From: Hyphomicrobiales bacterium
Lineage (GTDB): Bacteria; Pseudomonadota; Alphaproteobacteria; Rhizobiales; Aestuariivirgaceae
Direction of reading: 5' to 3'
NCBI GenBank assembly: GCA_016710435.1
Contig: JADJVV010000001.1
Coordinates: 62,001 to 126,000, forward strand
DNA: 64,000 nucleotides
Part shown: in pieces, positions 8,208 through 16,050 of the stretch
Layout: the number at the start of each line of letters is the position of its first letter
Numbering within the stretch: the stretch's first letter is position 1
The notes under the pieces: generated by a model
Told to the model about the DNA's origin: nothing
Databases searched by the model: none
What the model saw: only the letters and a program-made list of their open reading frames with translations
Position numbers and translations under genes: made by a program

Positions 8208-9031
8208 GGGGCAATTCCTTTCGGCTGGAGGATGATGACGGCGTGGGGGCGCATGCACGATGCGTCCCTGGCTGAGGGAGACAGGAGTCCCTCATGCCCG
8301 AGGTGCCGCGAGGCGGCCTCGCAGCATGCGCAGTCAAACGGGCGCGGGATGGCATCACCACATGGCGCGCCATCCCGCGGGGTCGTGAGGGCGGAGAGGA
8401 ATGTTCCGCTCCGGCTCCAGGCCTGTAGCTACGTGGTGGAGGAAGAACCGGTGGAAAGCCCGAAGCCGGGCCGCATCCGGGCGAGGCCCGGGCGGCGGCA
8501 TGACGGAACGCAGCGGTTTTGGCCTGCAAGGCGCACACTCGCCAATCCACGGCGGGCGGCACGCAAGGGCGCCAGGGCCCGGCCGCCAGCAGCACGGGGC
8601 GTGCTGCAGTCTGTGGGTGAACTGCGGTAAACCGCGCTTGGACCCTAGTGCCCAAGGGGTGCGCATCCGGCTCCCGGGTCGAAGGCTTGCTTTGAACCCC
8701 CGACGCAGGCGCTGCTCATGGCACTGGCAGTGAAGACAAGCTCGCGACACTGACCCTCTCCTTTCCAGAACCATCGAAAAGGCATATAGTCCTAGTTTGG
8801 GAGGGAGTCAAGTCCGAGATTCGAACCTCACACACTGACAGCGCTAAGCAATAGGCTTCTGGCGGGATTGAGGAGGAAATTGAAGCATTTCCCGAATATG
8901 GCCAACAAATGCAGAATTGGATGTGAGATCACAATAAACAGAAAAACAAACTGCCTACCTTGACACATTAATGAATTCTTAATAGGTGTTCCCGTATCGT
9001 TCCACGCGAATCTGCGGGAATCAGCAATACA
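8208..9031. other. Long intergenic region with strong hairpins, then a composition switch
   Basis: No convincing gene is seen in these 824 bases. The left 550 are very GC-rich and contain several stable hairpins: an 11-bp perfect stem at 8343-8379, GCAGCAC/GTGCTGC at 8589-8607, and GCGGT/ACCGC near 8626-8637. From about 8770 the composition turns AT-rich and stays so through the next two genes. A tRNA T-loop-like string, GTTCGAATC, lies at 8818-8826 on the minus strand but no cloverleaf forms around it. The left part may encode a structured RNA; the right part looks like the edge of an acquired segment. Confidence 0.5.
8343..8379. repeat. Perfect 11-bp inverted repeat (hairpin)
   Basis: CGCGGGATGGC (8343-8353) pairs with GCCATCCCGCG (8369-8379) around a 15-base loop. 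No T-tract follows, so it is not an obvious terminator. It is the strongest of several hairpins in the non-coding block before the HD/YwgA cassette. Confidence 0.7.
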
Positions 9032-9541
9032 TTGGGCAGGCAATTGGACGCATCTGATTTCGTCTTGGCAATTGTTTCAAGCGCGCCCCACCACAAGGTG
9101 AGGGGCAAGAAACGTCTTCAAAAGTTTGCGTTTCTTCTCCAATCAATCGGCGCCTCTTGCGATGCAGAGTTCAGGATTTGGGATTTTGGACCCTACAGCA
9201 AAGAAATTGCTGGTGCTGCTGAACAGCTATCTTTTTTTGGTCTATTGAGCGAAGCAGAAGAACAAGTTGGCCAATGGCGAATGTTCACCACCGTTTATAC
9301 GATTAGTGATAATTCAAAATCACTCAAGCTCGAAGAAAGATATTCAAGGGCCTTGGAGAACTTAGATAAGTATTCAAATGTCGACCTTGAAGTGGCTGCG
9401 ACAATTCAATACTATTTGAAGTTGGGCCTTGATAAGCTTGAGGCGGTGTCAAAAACTACTCGGCTGAAGCCGACAAAGTCGGTTCCTGAGGTGGTTAATC
9501 GATCTTTCAAGATCATTCAGGAAATTGAGTCCATCAACTGA
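9032..9541 (+). CDS. YwgA/Panacea-like small protein, partner of HD phosphohydrolase
   Basis: A protein of up to 169 residues, with no ATG near the start. TTG at 9032 or TTG at 9044 must be used; the latter is only three bases from GGGCAGG. The N-terminal half reads KVRGKKRLQKFAFLLQ and WDFGPYSKEIAGAAEQL, the pattern (KLQKL...; F..yGPYS) of YwgA and of SocA/Panacea-like winged-helix proteins. It lies two bases before the HD-domain gene, and both are markedly AT-rich compared with the surroundings, so they form a transferred two-gene unit. In Bacillus, ywgA lies near ywfO, which encodes an HD protein of the same kind. Role is unknown; regulator or toxin-neutralising partner are both possible. 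Confidence 0.72.
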   Translation: MGRQLDASDFVLAIVSSAPHHKVRGKKRLQKFAFLLQSIGASCDAEFRIWDFGPYSKEIAGAAEQLSFFGLLSEAEEQVGQWRMFTTVYTISDNSKSLKLEERYSRALENLDKYSNVDLEVAATIQYYLKLGLDKLEAVSKTTRLKPTKSVPEVVNRSFKIIQEIESIN

Positions 9542-9543
9542 CT

Positions 9544-10878
9544 ATGCCCCTTGGTAATGAGCTACTGAGAGACCAGCGGATAAGGGATCCGATTCACAAT
9601 CTAATCAGCTTTTTCTCGAGTAGCGAAGAGGACAAACTGCTGTGGCGGCTGTTGGCGACATTCCCTGTGCAACGGCTACGTCGGATCAAACAGTTGGGGT
9701 TTTCTGAATTCGTCTATCCTGGAGCCACGCACACGCGTTTTGCCCATGTCCTAGGCGCCATGCAAATGGCCCGAAGAATGCTGGACGCATTCGAAAAGGC
9801 CTATATCTTCAAAGGCAATGCCGAACATGCAAAGATGCGCAAAGCGACTATTGCGGCCGCTTTGCTACATGATATTGGGCACGGTCCATATTCACATGTA
9901 TTCGAAGAAATTTCTTCTAGCCTTAATATTGATGAAGAACACGAGGCAATAACACGAAAAATAGTTGAAGAAACAGAGATCAAAGACATCCTGGAACAAC
10001 AGGGAATAATTGATGAGGTAGTAAAGTTCTTCAGTGAAGAGCCAGGTTACTCACCATACACGACTATAATTTCTAGCCAAATGGATTGCGACCGCTTAGA
10101 TTTTCTTGCGAGAGATCGCTATCATACTGGAATTCAGTCATCCGCAATCGACCTAGCTTGGTTGTTCGACAGCTTGCGAATCGAAGAAGTGCCAATTGAT
10201 CCCATAAAGGGACAAAAAGAATTCTCATTTGTTGTTTTGGAAAAAGGAATTGGCTCAGCAGAAGAATTTGTTATCTCATACATGAAGATGTACAAGGAAG
10301 TATACTTCCACAAAACTACTCGAGCCGTGCAACATGTCGTTCGAGACTGTCTCCGAGAATTTGTAACATCGAACGCAGATTCAGAAATTGCCAAGTCTCA
10401 GAAAATATTTCGGTACTTTCTAGAAAAGGGAAGTCGGGACCTTGATAACTACCTACAACTTGATGACACATCTATTATACATGCTCTCCACTCCATATCC
10501 GAGGGAAAATTCGGTTCTGCCACCAGTTTGGCTAAGAGATATTTCTCACGAGACCTTTACAAATGCCTTGAACTTCCCGCTTCCAACTCAGGTGCGGTAA
10601 AGTCAAATCTTGCGATGAAATTTGTAGACGCGCTAAAGAATGAGAAGATTGATTTTGTTCCAGATGTAATTCCGGCAAAATCCTACAAACAATACGCCGT
10701 CATGGAAAAAAACTTCCTCAAAAACATATTGATCAAGAAAGATGGCGAGCCCCAGTCTTTGGGCGAAGTAAGCAACATTGTCAAATCACTAGGTGAAAAG
10801 AGCGCAAGATTATACTTCAAGTCCGATGATGATCGCAGCAAAGCGATTGAACTACTAAAAAAATGTCAGTCTGCTTAG
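9544..10878 (+). CDS. HD-domain phosphohydrolase, SAMHD1/dNTPase-like (YwfO type)
   Basis: A 444-residue protein with a metal-binding HD domain: QRLRRIKQLGFSEFVYPGA, then TRFAHVLGAM (first His), AALLHDIGHGPYSHVFE (HD pair) and SQMDCDRLDFLARDRYHTG (last Asp). This is the order of motifs in SAMHD1, YwfO and bacterial dNTP triphosphohydrolases. Such enzymes remove triphosphate from dNTPs; some act in phage defence. The C-terminal 200 residues show no motif I know. It follows the YwgA-like gene by two bases and shares its low GC, pointing to joint horizontal acquisition. Nuclease or phosphodiesterase activity is also possible for the fold. Confidence 0.87.
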   Translation: MPLGNELLRDQRIRDPIHNLISFFSSSEEDKLLWRLLATFPVQRLRRIKQLGFSEFVYPGATHTRFAHVLGAMQMARRMLDAFEKAYIFKGNAEHAKMRKATIAAALLHDIGHGPYSHVFEEISSSLNIDEEHEAITRKIVEETEIKDILEQQGIIDEVVKFFSEEPGYSPYTTIISSQMDCDRLDFLARDRYHTGIQSSAIDLAWLFDSLRIEEVPIDPIKGQKEFSFVVLEKGIGSAEEFVISYMKMYKEVYFHKTTRAVQHVVRDCLREFVTSNADSEIAKSQKIFRYFLEKGSRDLDNYLQLDDTSIIHALHSISEGKFGSATSLAKRYFSRDLYKCLELPASNSGAVKSNLAMKFVDALKNEKIDFVPDVIPAKSYKQYAVMEKNFLKNILIKKDGEPQSLGEVSNIVKSLGEKSARLYFKSDDDRSKAIELLKKCQSA

Positions 10879-10965
10879 ACTGCTGCGAGCTTTAACTTCC
10901 AAAATATTAAGTTGAGCACAAACTGCTGCGCGTCAGTACTTTTCCAACTTCATCCGCGGAATACT

Positions 10966-11143
10966 TCACCCCACCATCACCGGCAGCACCCACAGCGCCA
11001 GCGCCACGTATCCGAGCCACGGATAACGCTCCTTGCGGCGGAGGCCGATCACAACGCCGGTGACGGTGACGATCAGCGCCACCAGCAGGAACAGCAGCGT
11101 GTTGCCGAAGCCGCTGGCGCCATCGCCGGCGGGCGTGGGGTCC
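10966..11143 (-). pseudogene. Remnant of a membrane protein gene (3' end only)
   Basis: Reading leftwards, an open frame ends at TGA 10968-10966 and encodes about 55 residues including LLFLLVALIVTVTGVVIGLR and YPWLGYVALALWVLPVMVG, two clear membrane helices. Upstream it is closed by a TGA a few codons before DCATWDPTPA, and no plausible start codon precedes the first helix. It looks like the surviving 3' end of a longer gene cut off at the right border of the AT-rich cassette. The parent family is not recognised. Confidence 0.5.
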
Positions 11144-11168
11144 CACGTCGCACAGTCTCAAAGTCTGA

Positions 11169-11191
11169 ATGGCCGGGTCAAGCCCGGCCAT
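11169..11191. repeat. Hyphomicrobiales-type palindromic repeat
   Basis: ATGGCCGGG, spacer TCAAG, CCCGGCCAT. This palindrome is a common intergenic repeat in Hyphomicrobiales genomes. A second GC-rich imperfect inverted repeat follows at about 11253-11285 before leuA's stop. Confidence 0.7.
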
Positions 11192-11291
11192 GGAGAGCGT
11201 GTGAGCGGTTGGATGAGGGATGTGAAGCAAAGCAGTGAGATGGCGATGTGGTCCCTCCCCCAGCGGAGCCGGGGCAGAGGGAGACGGATGG

Positions 11292-12971
11292 TCAGGCGCG
11301 CCTTGCCGCCCGGTTCACGCCACTCATCACGGCTTTGAGGCTGGCCACCACGATGTTCTTGTCGATGCCGACGCCGAACAGGGTTGAGCCATCGGCGAGG
11401 CGGAGTTCGACGTAGGCGACCGCCGTGGCGTTGGCGCCGTGGCCCATGGCGTGCTCGCGGTAGTCGGCGACATCGAAGGCGACACCGCTTTCCTTGCGCA
11501 GCGCATCGACGAAGCCATCGACCGGGCCGTTGCCGAGGCCCTTGATGGTCTTGGCCTTGCCATCGACGGTGATCCTGGCGGTGACGGCCTGCTCGCCCTT
11601 CTCGCCCGCACCCGCCTTCACGCTGTGCTCAACGAAGCCATAACGGCCGTTGCCATCGAGGTATTCGCGCTCGAAGGCGTTCCACAGGCGCGAGGCTTCC
11701 ACCTCCACGCCCTCGCCATCGGCGATCGCCTGCACCACCTTGGAGAATTCGATCTGCAGGCGGCGCGGCAACTCGATGCCGTGTTCCGTCTCCATGATGT
11801 AGGCGATGCCGCCCTTGCCGCTCTGCGAGTTGATGCGCACCACGGCCTCGTAGCTGCGCCCGAGGTCCATCGGATCGACGGGGAGATAGGGCACTTCCCA
11901 CAGGGGCGCGTTCGAGCCCTTCATGTGCTTGAAGCCCTTGTTGATGGCGTCCTGGTGCGAGCCCGAAAACGCGGTGAAGACGAGTTCGCCCGCGTAGGGG
12001 TGGCGCGGATGGATGGGCAGCTGGTTGCAGTATTCCGCCATGCGCACGAGTTCGTTGATGTTCGAGCAGTCGAGGCCCGGGTTCACCCCTTGCGTGAACA
12101 GGTTCATGGCCAGCGTCACGATGTCGACGTTGCCGGTGCGCTCGCCGTTGCCGAAGAGCGTGCCCTCGACGCGGTCCGCCCCGGCCAGCAGGCCGAGTTC
12201 GGTGGCGGCCACGGCGCTGCCGCGGTCGTTGTGCGGATGGAGCGAGATGATGACCGAGGAGCGGTTCTTGATCGTACGGCAGAACCATTCGATCTGGTCG
12301 GCGTGGATGTTGGGCGTCGACATCTCCACCGTCGCCGGGAGATTGAGGATCAGGGGCTTGGCGGGCGTCGGCCTGATTTCGTCCATGACAGCTTCGCAGA
12401 TGGCGACGGCGTAATCGAGTTCCGTGCCGGTGAAGCTCTCCGGCGAATATTCGAAGCGGATGGCGTCCGTCATGCCGCTTTCATCGGCAAGCTTGCGGAT
12501 GAGCTTCGCGCCCGAGACGGCGATGTCGATGATGCCCTGGCGGTCCTTCTGGAAGACGACGCGGCGCTGCAGTTCGCTGGTCGAATTGTAGAAATGCACG
12601 ATCGCCGACTTGGCCCCGCGAATGCCCTCGAAGGTGCGGCGGATCAGTTCCTCGCGGCACTGCACGAGCACCTGGATGGTCACGTCATCGGGGATGCACT
12701 TGTTGTCGATGAGGTGGCGGCAGAAATCGAAATCCGTCTGCGAGGCGCTGGGGAAGCCGATCTCGATTTCCTTGAAGCCCATCTTCACCAGCGCGTTCCA
12801 CATGCGCATCTTGCGCTCGTGGCCCATGGGTTCGATCAGCGACTGGTTGCCGTCGCGGAGGTCGACGGAACACCAGATGGGCGGTTTGGTGATGGAGCGC
12901 GACGGCCACTGGCGGTCGGGCAAATTGACCGGCGTATAGGCGCGGTATTTCTCGGCGGGATTGATCATCAT
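11292..12971 (-). CDS. leuA: 2-isopropylmalate synthase, long form
   Basis: A 559-residue enzyme that condenses acetyl-CoA with 2-oxoisovalerate, the first step of leucine synthesis. The N-terminal HMGL-type TIM barrel shows CSVDLRDGNQSLIEPM (metal Asp and catalytic Arg) and SLHPHNDRGSAVAATELGLL (metal His pair). The C-terminal domain, from about residue 430, is the leucine-binding allosteric LeuA dimer domain. The length fits the type found in actinobacteria and many Hyphomicrobiales. The start at ATG 12971 has a second ATG one codon on. It is preceded by a leucine-codon-rich leader peptide gene, so attenuation by leucyl-tRNA supply is expected. Confidence 0.96.
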   Translation of the reverse strand: MMINPAEKYRAYTPVNLPDRQWPSRSITKPPIWCSVDLRDGNQSLIEPMGHERKMRMWNALVKMGFKEIEIGFPSASQTDFDFCRHLIDNKCIPDDVTIQVLVQCREELIRRTFEGIRGAKSAIVHFYNSTSELQRRVVFQKDRQGIIDIAVSGAKLIRKLADESGMTDAIRFEYSPESFTGTELDYAVAICEAVMDEIRPTPAKPLILNLPATVEMSTPNIHADQIEWFCRTIKNRSSVIISLHPHNDRGSAVAATELGLLAGADRVEGTLFGNGERTGNVDIVTLAMNLFTQGVNPGLDCSNINELVRMAEYCNQLPIHPRHPYAGELVFTAFSGSHQDAINKGFKHMKGSNAPLWEVPYLPVDPMDLGRSYEAVVRINSQSGKGGIAYIMETEHGIELPRRLQIEFSKVVQAIADGEGVEVEASRLWNAFEREYLDGNGRYGFVEHSVKAGAGEKGEQAVTARITVDGKAKTIKGLGNGPVDGFVDALRKESGVAFDVADYREHAMGHGANATAVAYVELRLADGSTLFGVGIDKNIVVASLKAVMSGVNRAARRA

Positions 12972-13055
12972 GATGGGAAACTCTGTGTCTTCTGCGTTGG
13001 CTCTGGTGTGGTCAAGATCCCCGGAGAGCCAGGGCGCGTTCCGCCCGGCCGGCCC

Positions 13056-13106
13056 TCAGGGGCTGGTAAGCAGAAGCGACAGCAGAAGGGTGCGGGGATC
13101 GCGCAT
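13056..13106 (-). promoter_or_regulatory. leuL: leu leader peptide (attenuator) upstream of leuA
   Basis: A 16-residue open frame, MRDPRTLLLSLLLTSP, reads leftwards 84 bases before the leuA start and contains six leucine codons in a run of seven residues. Behind its stop the transcript can form GGGCGGAACGCGCCC and TGGCTCT...AGAGCCA hairpins, but no U-tract is visible. Leucine leader peptides before leuA are known in alphaproteobacteria. Control by ribosome stalling is therefore likely; whether the switch ends transcription or blocks translation is open. Confidence 0.8.
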
Positions 13107-13205
13107 GGGTGAGGCTCTTAAGCGAGGCCGCGGCCAAAGGCAAGCACGCCCTTCTGCCGCCCCCTTCCGCGTGATAGCCTGACGCGGCTTCCGGAGGTGC
13201 CGCCC

Positions 13206-13487
13206 ATGATGATCCGCCCCCTCTTCGCCGCCCTGCTCCTCGGCCACGCCGCCGGTCCCGCCATGGCGGATGCCTGCGACACGCTGATCGATGCGGCCCA
13301 GGGCGCCCTCGCCAGTCCCTCCGCCACGCCGGCGCAGAAATCCTATCTGGAAGAACTGCTCAAGGCCGGCCGCGCAGCCAAGGCCGCCGGCAACGTGCAG
13401 GCCTGCCAGAACGCCCTGCAAAGTCCGAGACCCTTCCGCGACCCCAGCAAGGGCCGCGACTGCAACGAAACGCCGGACACCGTCTGA
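13206..13487 (+). CDS. Small secreted Cys-containing protein
   Basis: The 93-residue protein starts MMIRPLFAALLLGHAAGPAMA, a signal peptide cut near ADA. The mature part has three cysteines (DACDTL, QACQNAL, GRDCNET) and a helical spacing pattern C...C also seen in the next small secreted genes downstream. No family recognised. The start is set at ATG 13206 (GGAGGTGCCGCCC before it). Confidence 0.7.
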   Translation: MMIRPLFAALLLGHAAGPAMADACDTLIDAAQGALASPSATPAQKSYLEELLKAGRAAKAAGNVQACQNALQSPRPFRDPSKGRDCNETPDTV

Positions 13488-13635
13488 GGCAGCCCCGGTT
13501 TCGTCACATTCTGCTTCAAATCCGGCTCACATCCATGTGATCTGACAAGGGATTTTCGCGTGAACCATTCCCGCCACCCGCCGTTTAATAGGGGTACGGC
13601 GAGATCATCTCCCCCACAAACAAGGAGACTTAATC

Positions 13636-13926
13636 ATGAAACTTTTCCTCGCGACGGCGGCCCTCGCCGCCACCGCTGCCTTTGCAGCCCCCGCCATGTC
13701 GGCCGAATGCGTGTCCGACCTGATCAAGGCCGACGCCATCATCCAGTCGGGCCAGCTTGATCCTTCCACCGCCCGCGCCGCAGACGCGCTTGCAGGCCAG
13801 GCCAAGACCGCCAAGACCGACGGCGAGTTCGAACGCTGCACCACACTGACGCGCGAACTGATGGCGATGATCGACCCGGATGCCGCGGGATACGGCTACG
13901 TGGATGAAGGTCCGGCCTACAACTGA
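13636..13926 (+). CDS. Small secreted protein, paralogue-like to its neighbours
   Basis: A 96-residue protein with a signal peptide (MKLFLATAALAATAAFAAPAMSA) and a short helical mature domain with two cysteines (AECVSDL, ERCTTL). CAAGGAGACTTAATC is a good ribosome site. The layout (two Cys about 45 residues apart, lysine/alanine-rich helix between) resembles the 82-residue gene at 14315. Function unknown, periplasmic. Confidence 0.75.
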   Translation: MKLFLATAALAATAAFAAPAMSAECVSDLIKADAIIQSGQLDPSTARAADALAGQAKTAKTDGEFERCTTLTRELMAMIDPDAAGYGYVDEGPAYN

Positions 13927-14004
13927 GTGAAAGCGCCGGACTGAACTTTTTGGCGGCAGGGCCGTTTCCATGGACATGACTCCATCCCATCCGGAGACCC
14001 GCAC

Positions 14005-14154
14005 ATGAGAACGATCCTGCTGTCCATCCTGCTGGCGGGTGCCTTCCTGGCAGCCCCCGCCTTTGCAAACCCACGCTCCCTTGGCGACAAAGCTGTCTGC
14101 CAGACCTCCGCCAAGGACCTTGCGCTGCCGTTGGGCATTTCCATCAGCCAGTGA
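14005..14154 (+). CDS. Very small secreted peptide (49 aa)
   Basis: A 49-codon frame, MRTILLSILLAGAFLAAPAF followed by ANPRSLGDKAVCQ and ending LPLGISISQ. The first 22 residues form a clear signal peptide, leaving about 27 mature residues with a single cysteine. A GGAGACCCGCAC ribosome site precedes it and a terminator hairpin follows 17 bases after its stop, which supports a real gene. Confidence 0.6.
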   Translation: MRTILLSILLAGAFLAAPAFANPRSLGDKAVCQTSAKDLALPLGISISQ

Positions 14155-14170
14155 CGAGGCTTTTTGCCTG

Positions 14171-14204
14171 CGCCCCGTGCCCCTTCTCCCGGCACGGGGC
14201 GTTT
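14171..14204 (+). terminator. Rho-independent terminator
   Basis: CGCCCCGTGCC (14171-14181) pairs with GGCACGGGGCG (14191-14201), followed by TTTGCAT. It closes the 49-codon secreted peptide gene. Confidence 0.8.
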
Positions 14205-14314
14205 GCATGCCTGCTGAGGATGCCGCATTAACCTTGCCTCCGCGGCGGGCTAAGTTTCGTCACAGTCCTCAGGCTTATGCACGCCGAACCATGTCAGGAC
14301 GGGACAGCACAACC

Positions 14315-14563
14315 ATGATTCGCCATTGCCTCTTCGCAGCCTCAGTGATCTTCAGCCTCACGGCACCCGCGCTGGCGGATTCCTGCCAGGACGACATCGC
14401 CAAGATCGACAATGCCCTGAAGACCCAGGAAATCGACGCCGACAAGCGCGCCCAGGCCGAAGACATGCAGAGCCAGGCCGTGCAGCTTTGCGGCGCCGGC
14501 AACACCGAAGAAGGCCAGGCCGTCGCCACGGAAGCCAAGGTGCTTCTGGGCATCGACCAGTAA
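14315..14563 (+). CDS. Small secreted protein with two cysteines
   Basis: An 82-residue protein (MIRHCLFAASVIFSLTAPALA signal peptide, then DSCQDDIAKIDNALKT). The mature domain is a short helical hairpin with DSC at its start and QLCGAG about 45 residues later, the same plan as the gene at 13636. Start at 14315 rather than 14291 because the signal peptide begins there. Function unknown. Confidence 0.72.
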   Translation: MIRHCLFAASVIFSLTAPALADSCQDDIAKIDNALKTQEIDADKRAQAEDMQSQAVQLCGAGNTEEGQAVATEAKVLLGIDQ

Positions 14564-14570
14564 GGTTCGC

Positions 14571-14999
14571 CTAGACCTCGAACGCCAGCACGGCGAACAC
14601 CACAATCAGCACCGACGACAGGCCGAGCAGTGGACTGATCACTTTCAGCCGCTGGGCCAGCGCGGGTGTGGGGCCGCCCTTGCGCAATTGCCGCACGGTG
14701 AGCCGCAGCATCACGTAGAACACCAGCAGTGCGACGACCATTGCCATCTTGATGTTGAACCACAGCGAGGCAGCGGGAACGCTGCCGGTGGCCAGCAGTG
14801 CGCCGCCGCTGAGGATCAGCACGGCAATCGCCCCGTCGGTGAAGGGCAGCATGGCAAGGCGGTGCATGGCGAGTCCGCGGGCCACGTCGCCCGTCTGCCT
14901 TTCCGCGAGCCGCGCGTTGTAGGCATTGCCGAAGCCAAGCCCCACGCCAAGGGCGGCGGCGAGAATGTGCAGGGCAAGGAGAATTTGATGCAGGGTCAT
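14571..14999 (-). CDS. Four-helix integral membrane protein (DUF2269-like)
   Basis: A 142-residue protein with four hydrophobic helices (about residues 6-24, 50-72, 80-100 and 120-140). The helices, HilaAaLGvGlGF near the first one and MHRLAMLPFTDGAIAVLILS recall DUF2269/CopD-like small membrane proteins, often with a conserved His in helix one (LHILAAALG). It ends eight bases from the convergent secreted gene and its start overlaps the phzF-like stop (ATGA), so the two are co-expressed. Confidence 0.75.
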   Translation of the reverse strand: MTLHQILLALHILAAALGVGLGFGNAYNARLAERQTGDVARGLAMHRLAMLPFTDGAIAVLILSGGALLATGSVPAASLWFNIKMAMVVALLVFYVMLRLTVRQLRKGGPTPALAQRLKVISPLLGLSSVLIVVFAVLAFEV

Positions 15000-15907
15000 A
15001 TGTCGAGCACTCCGTTCATCATGGAAACGGCGCAGCCCCCGACACGCACGGCCGTGAGTGTGCCCTGTTTCACGTCCGCTTCCAAGGTGAGATCAGACGG
15101 CCGGCCCATTTCATAACCCTGCTCCAGTTGCCACGTGTGTTTGCCGTCGGCGAGGCGCTCGGCGGTGAGGAGTTGTGCTGCGAGGAGTGCGGTCGCCGAG
15201 CCCGTGGCCGGATCTTCGGGAATGCCCCCAGTCGGGGCGTACATGCGCGCGCGGAAGGCCGTGGCCGAGCCATCGCCACCCCTTGTGTAGAGATAGGCCG
15301 CATCAACCCCGTTCATGGGTTTTATAACGTTCGACCAGTAAGGTTCGAGAACCTTTGCCTTTTCCAGAAGGGCGCGGCTCTTCACCGGGACATAAAAGAA
15401 GCGCGGGCCCCCTTCCAGCGAGGCGAGGCCGTGGCCGTCGAAGCCGATGTCGGCGGGATCAAGGTTGAGCGCCTGGGCTGTTTCTTCCAGAGACGGCAGC
15501 GTCACCGGGGCGTGGAACGGCACGACGGGCGCGGTGAAGACGCCATGCACGCGGTCGGCAATGCGGCTTACCCGCACCGGTGTGAGGCCCGCCGGCAGTT
15601 CAAGCATGATGGTGGTCTCGAAGCTGCATCCCGGCTTGTGCTTCAACGACGCGAGCAGCGCCGCCGTGCCAAGCGTCGGGTGTCCCGCAAACGGCATCTC
15701 GCCGCCCGGAAAGAAGATGCGGACCTTGGCCGTGTGCGCGGGATCTTCGGGCGCCATCACGAAACTGGTTTCGGAGAGATTGAACTCGCGGCAGATGCTC
15801 TGCATCTGCTCCGTGGTGAGAGCATCGGCCCCCAGAACAACAGCCAAAGGATTGCCGCCAAACTTGCGCGCGGTGAAAACATCGAGGGTATGGAATGTGA
15901 GCTTCAT
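14996..15907 (-). CDS. PhzF family isomerase/epimerase-like protein
   Basis: The 303-residue protein has both PhzF halves: LDVFTARKFGGNPLAVVLGA with NLSETSFV (catalytic Glu region) at about 45-50, PGGEMPFAGHPTLGTA at about 68-84, and in the second half PTGGIPEDPATGSATALLAA at about 228-248. PhzF relatives are acid/base isomerases of cyclohexadiene or amino-acid-like substrates. No phenazine genes are nearby, so a house-keeping metabolite role is more likely. It is translated together with the four-helix membrane protein. Confidence 0.9.
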   Translation of the reverse strand: MKLTFHTLDVFTARKFGGNPLAVVLGADALTTEQMQSICREFNLSETSFVMAPEDPAHTAKVRIFFPGGEMPFAGHPTLGTAALLASLKHKPGCSFETTIMLELPAGLTPVRVSRIADRVHGVFTAPVVPFHAPVTLPSLEETAQALNLDPADIGFDGHGLASLEGGPRFFYVPVKSRALLEKAKVLEPYWSNVIKPMNGVDAAYLYTRGGDGSATAFRARMYAPTGGIPEDPATGSATALLAAQLLTAERLADGKHTWQLEQGYEMGRPSDLTLEADVKQGTLTAVRVGGCAVSMMNGVLDI

Positions 15908-16014
15908 GATCGCCCGAAACTATCGGGCGGCGGGCCGGTGCAGCAACGGAAACATTGTGCTGCTTGTCACGGTGGAGGGCCCGCCCCGGGGCTGACGGGT
16001 TTCGATGGAAATGG

Positions 16015-16038
16015 ATGGCCCGCTTTCACGCGGGCCAT
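16015..16038 (-). terminator. Terminator-like hairpin behind hsp20-DUF1150
   Basis: ATGGCCCGC/GCGGGCCAT stem with a six-base loop, 13 bases after the DUF1150 stop. The T-run is weak (CCATTTCC), so termination may be partial. Confidence 0.55.
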
Positions 16039-16050
16039 CTGTACAGGATG

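Noticed and set aside
8790..8850. tRNA gene or tRNA 3' end as attachment site of the HD cassette
   Set aside because: GTTCGAATC at 8826-8818 looks like a T-loop, but stems do not pair beyond two positions and no matching copy is found at the right border near 10900.
11439..13112. 557-codon plus-strand frame across leuA
   Set aside because: Exact antisense of leuA; no domain, and the opposite strand has all LeuA motifs and a leader peptide.
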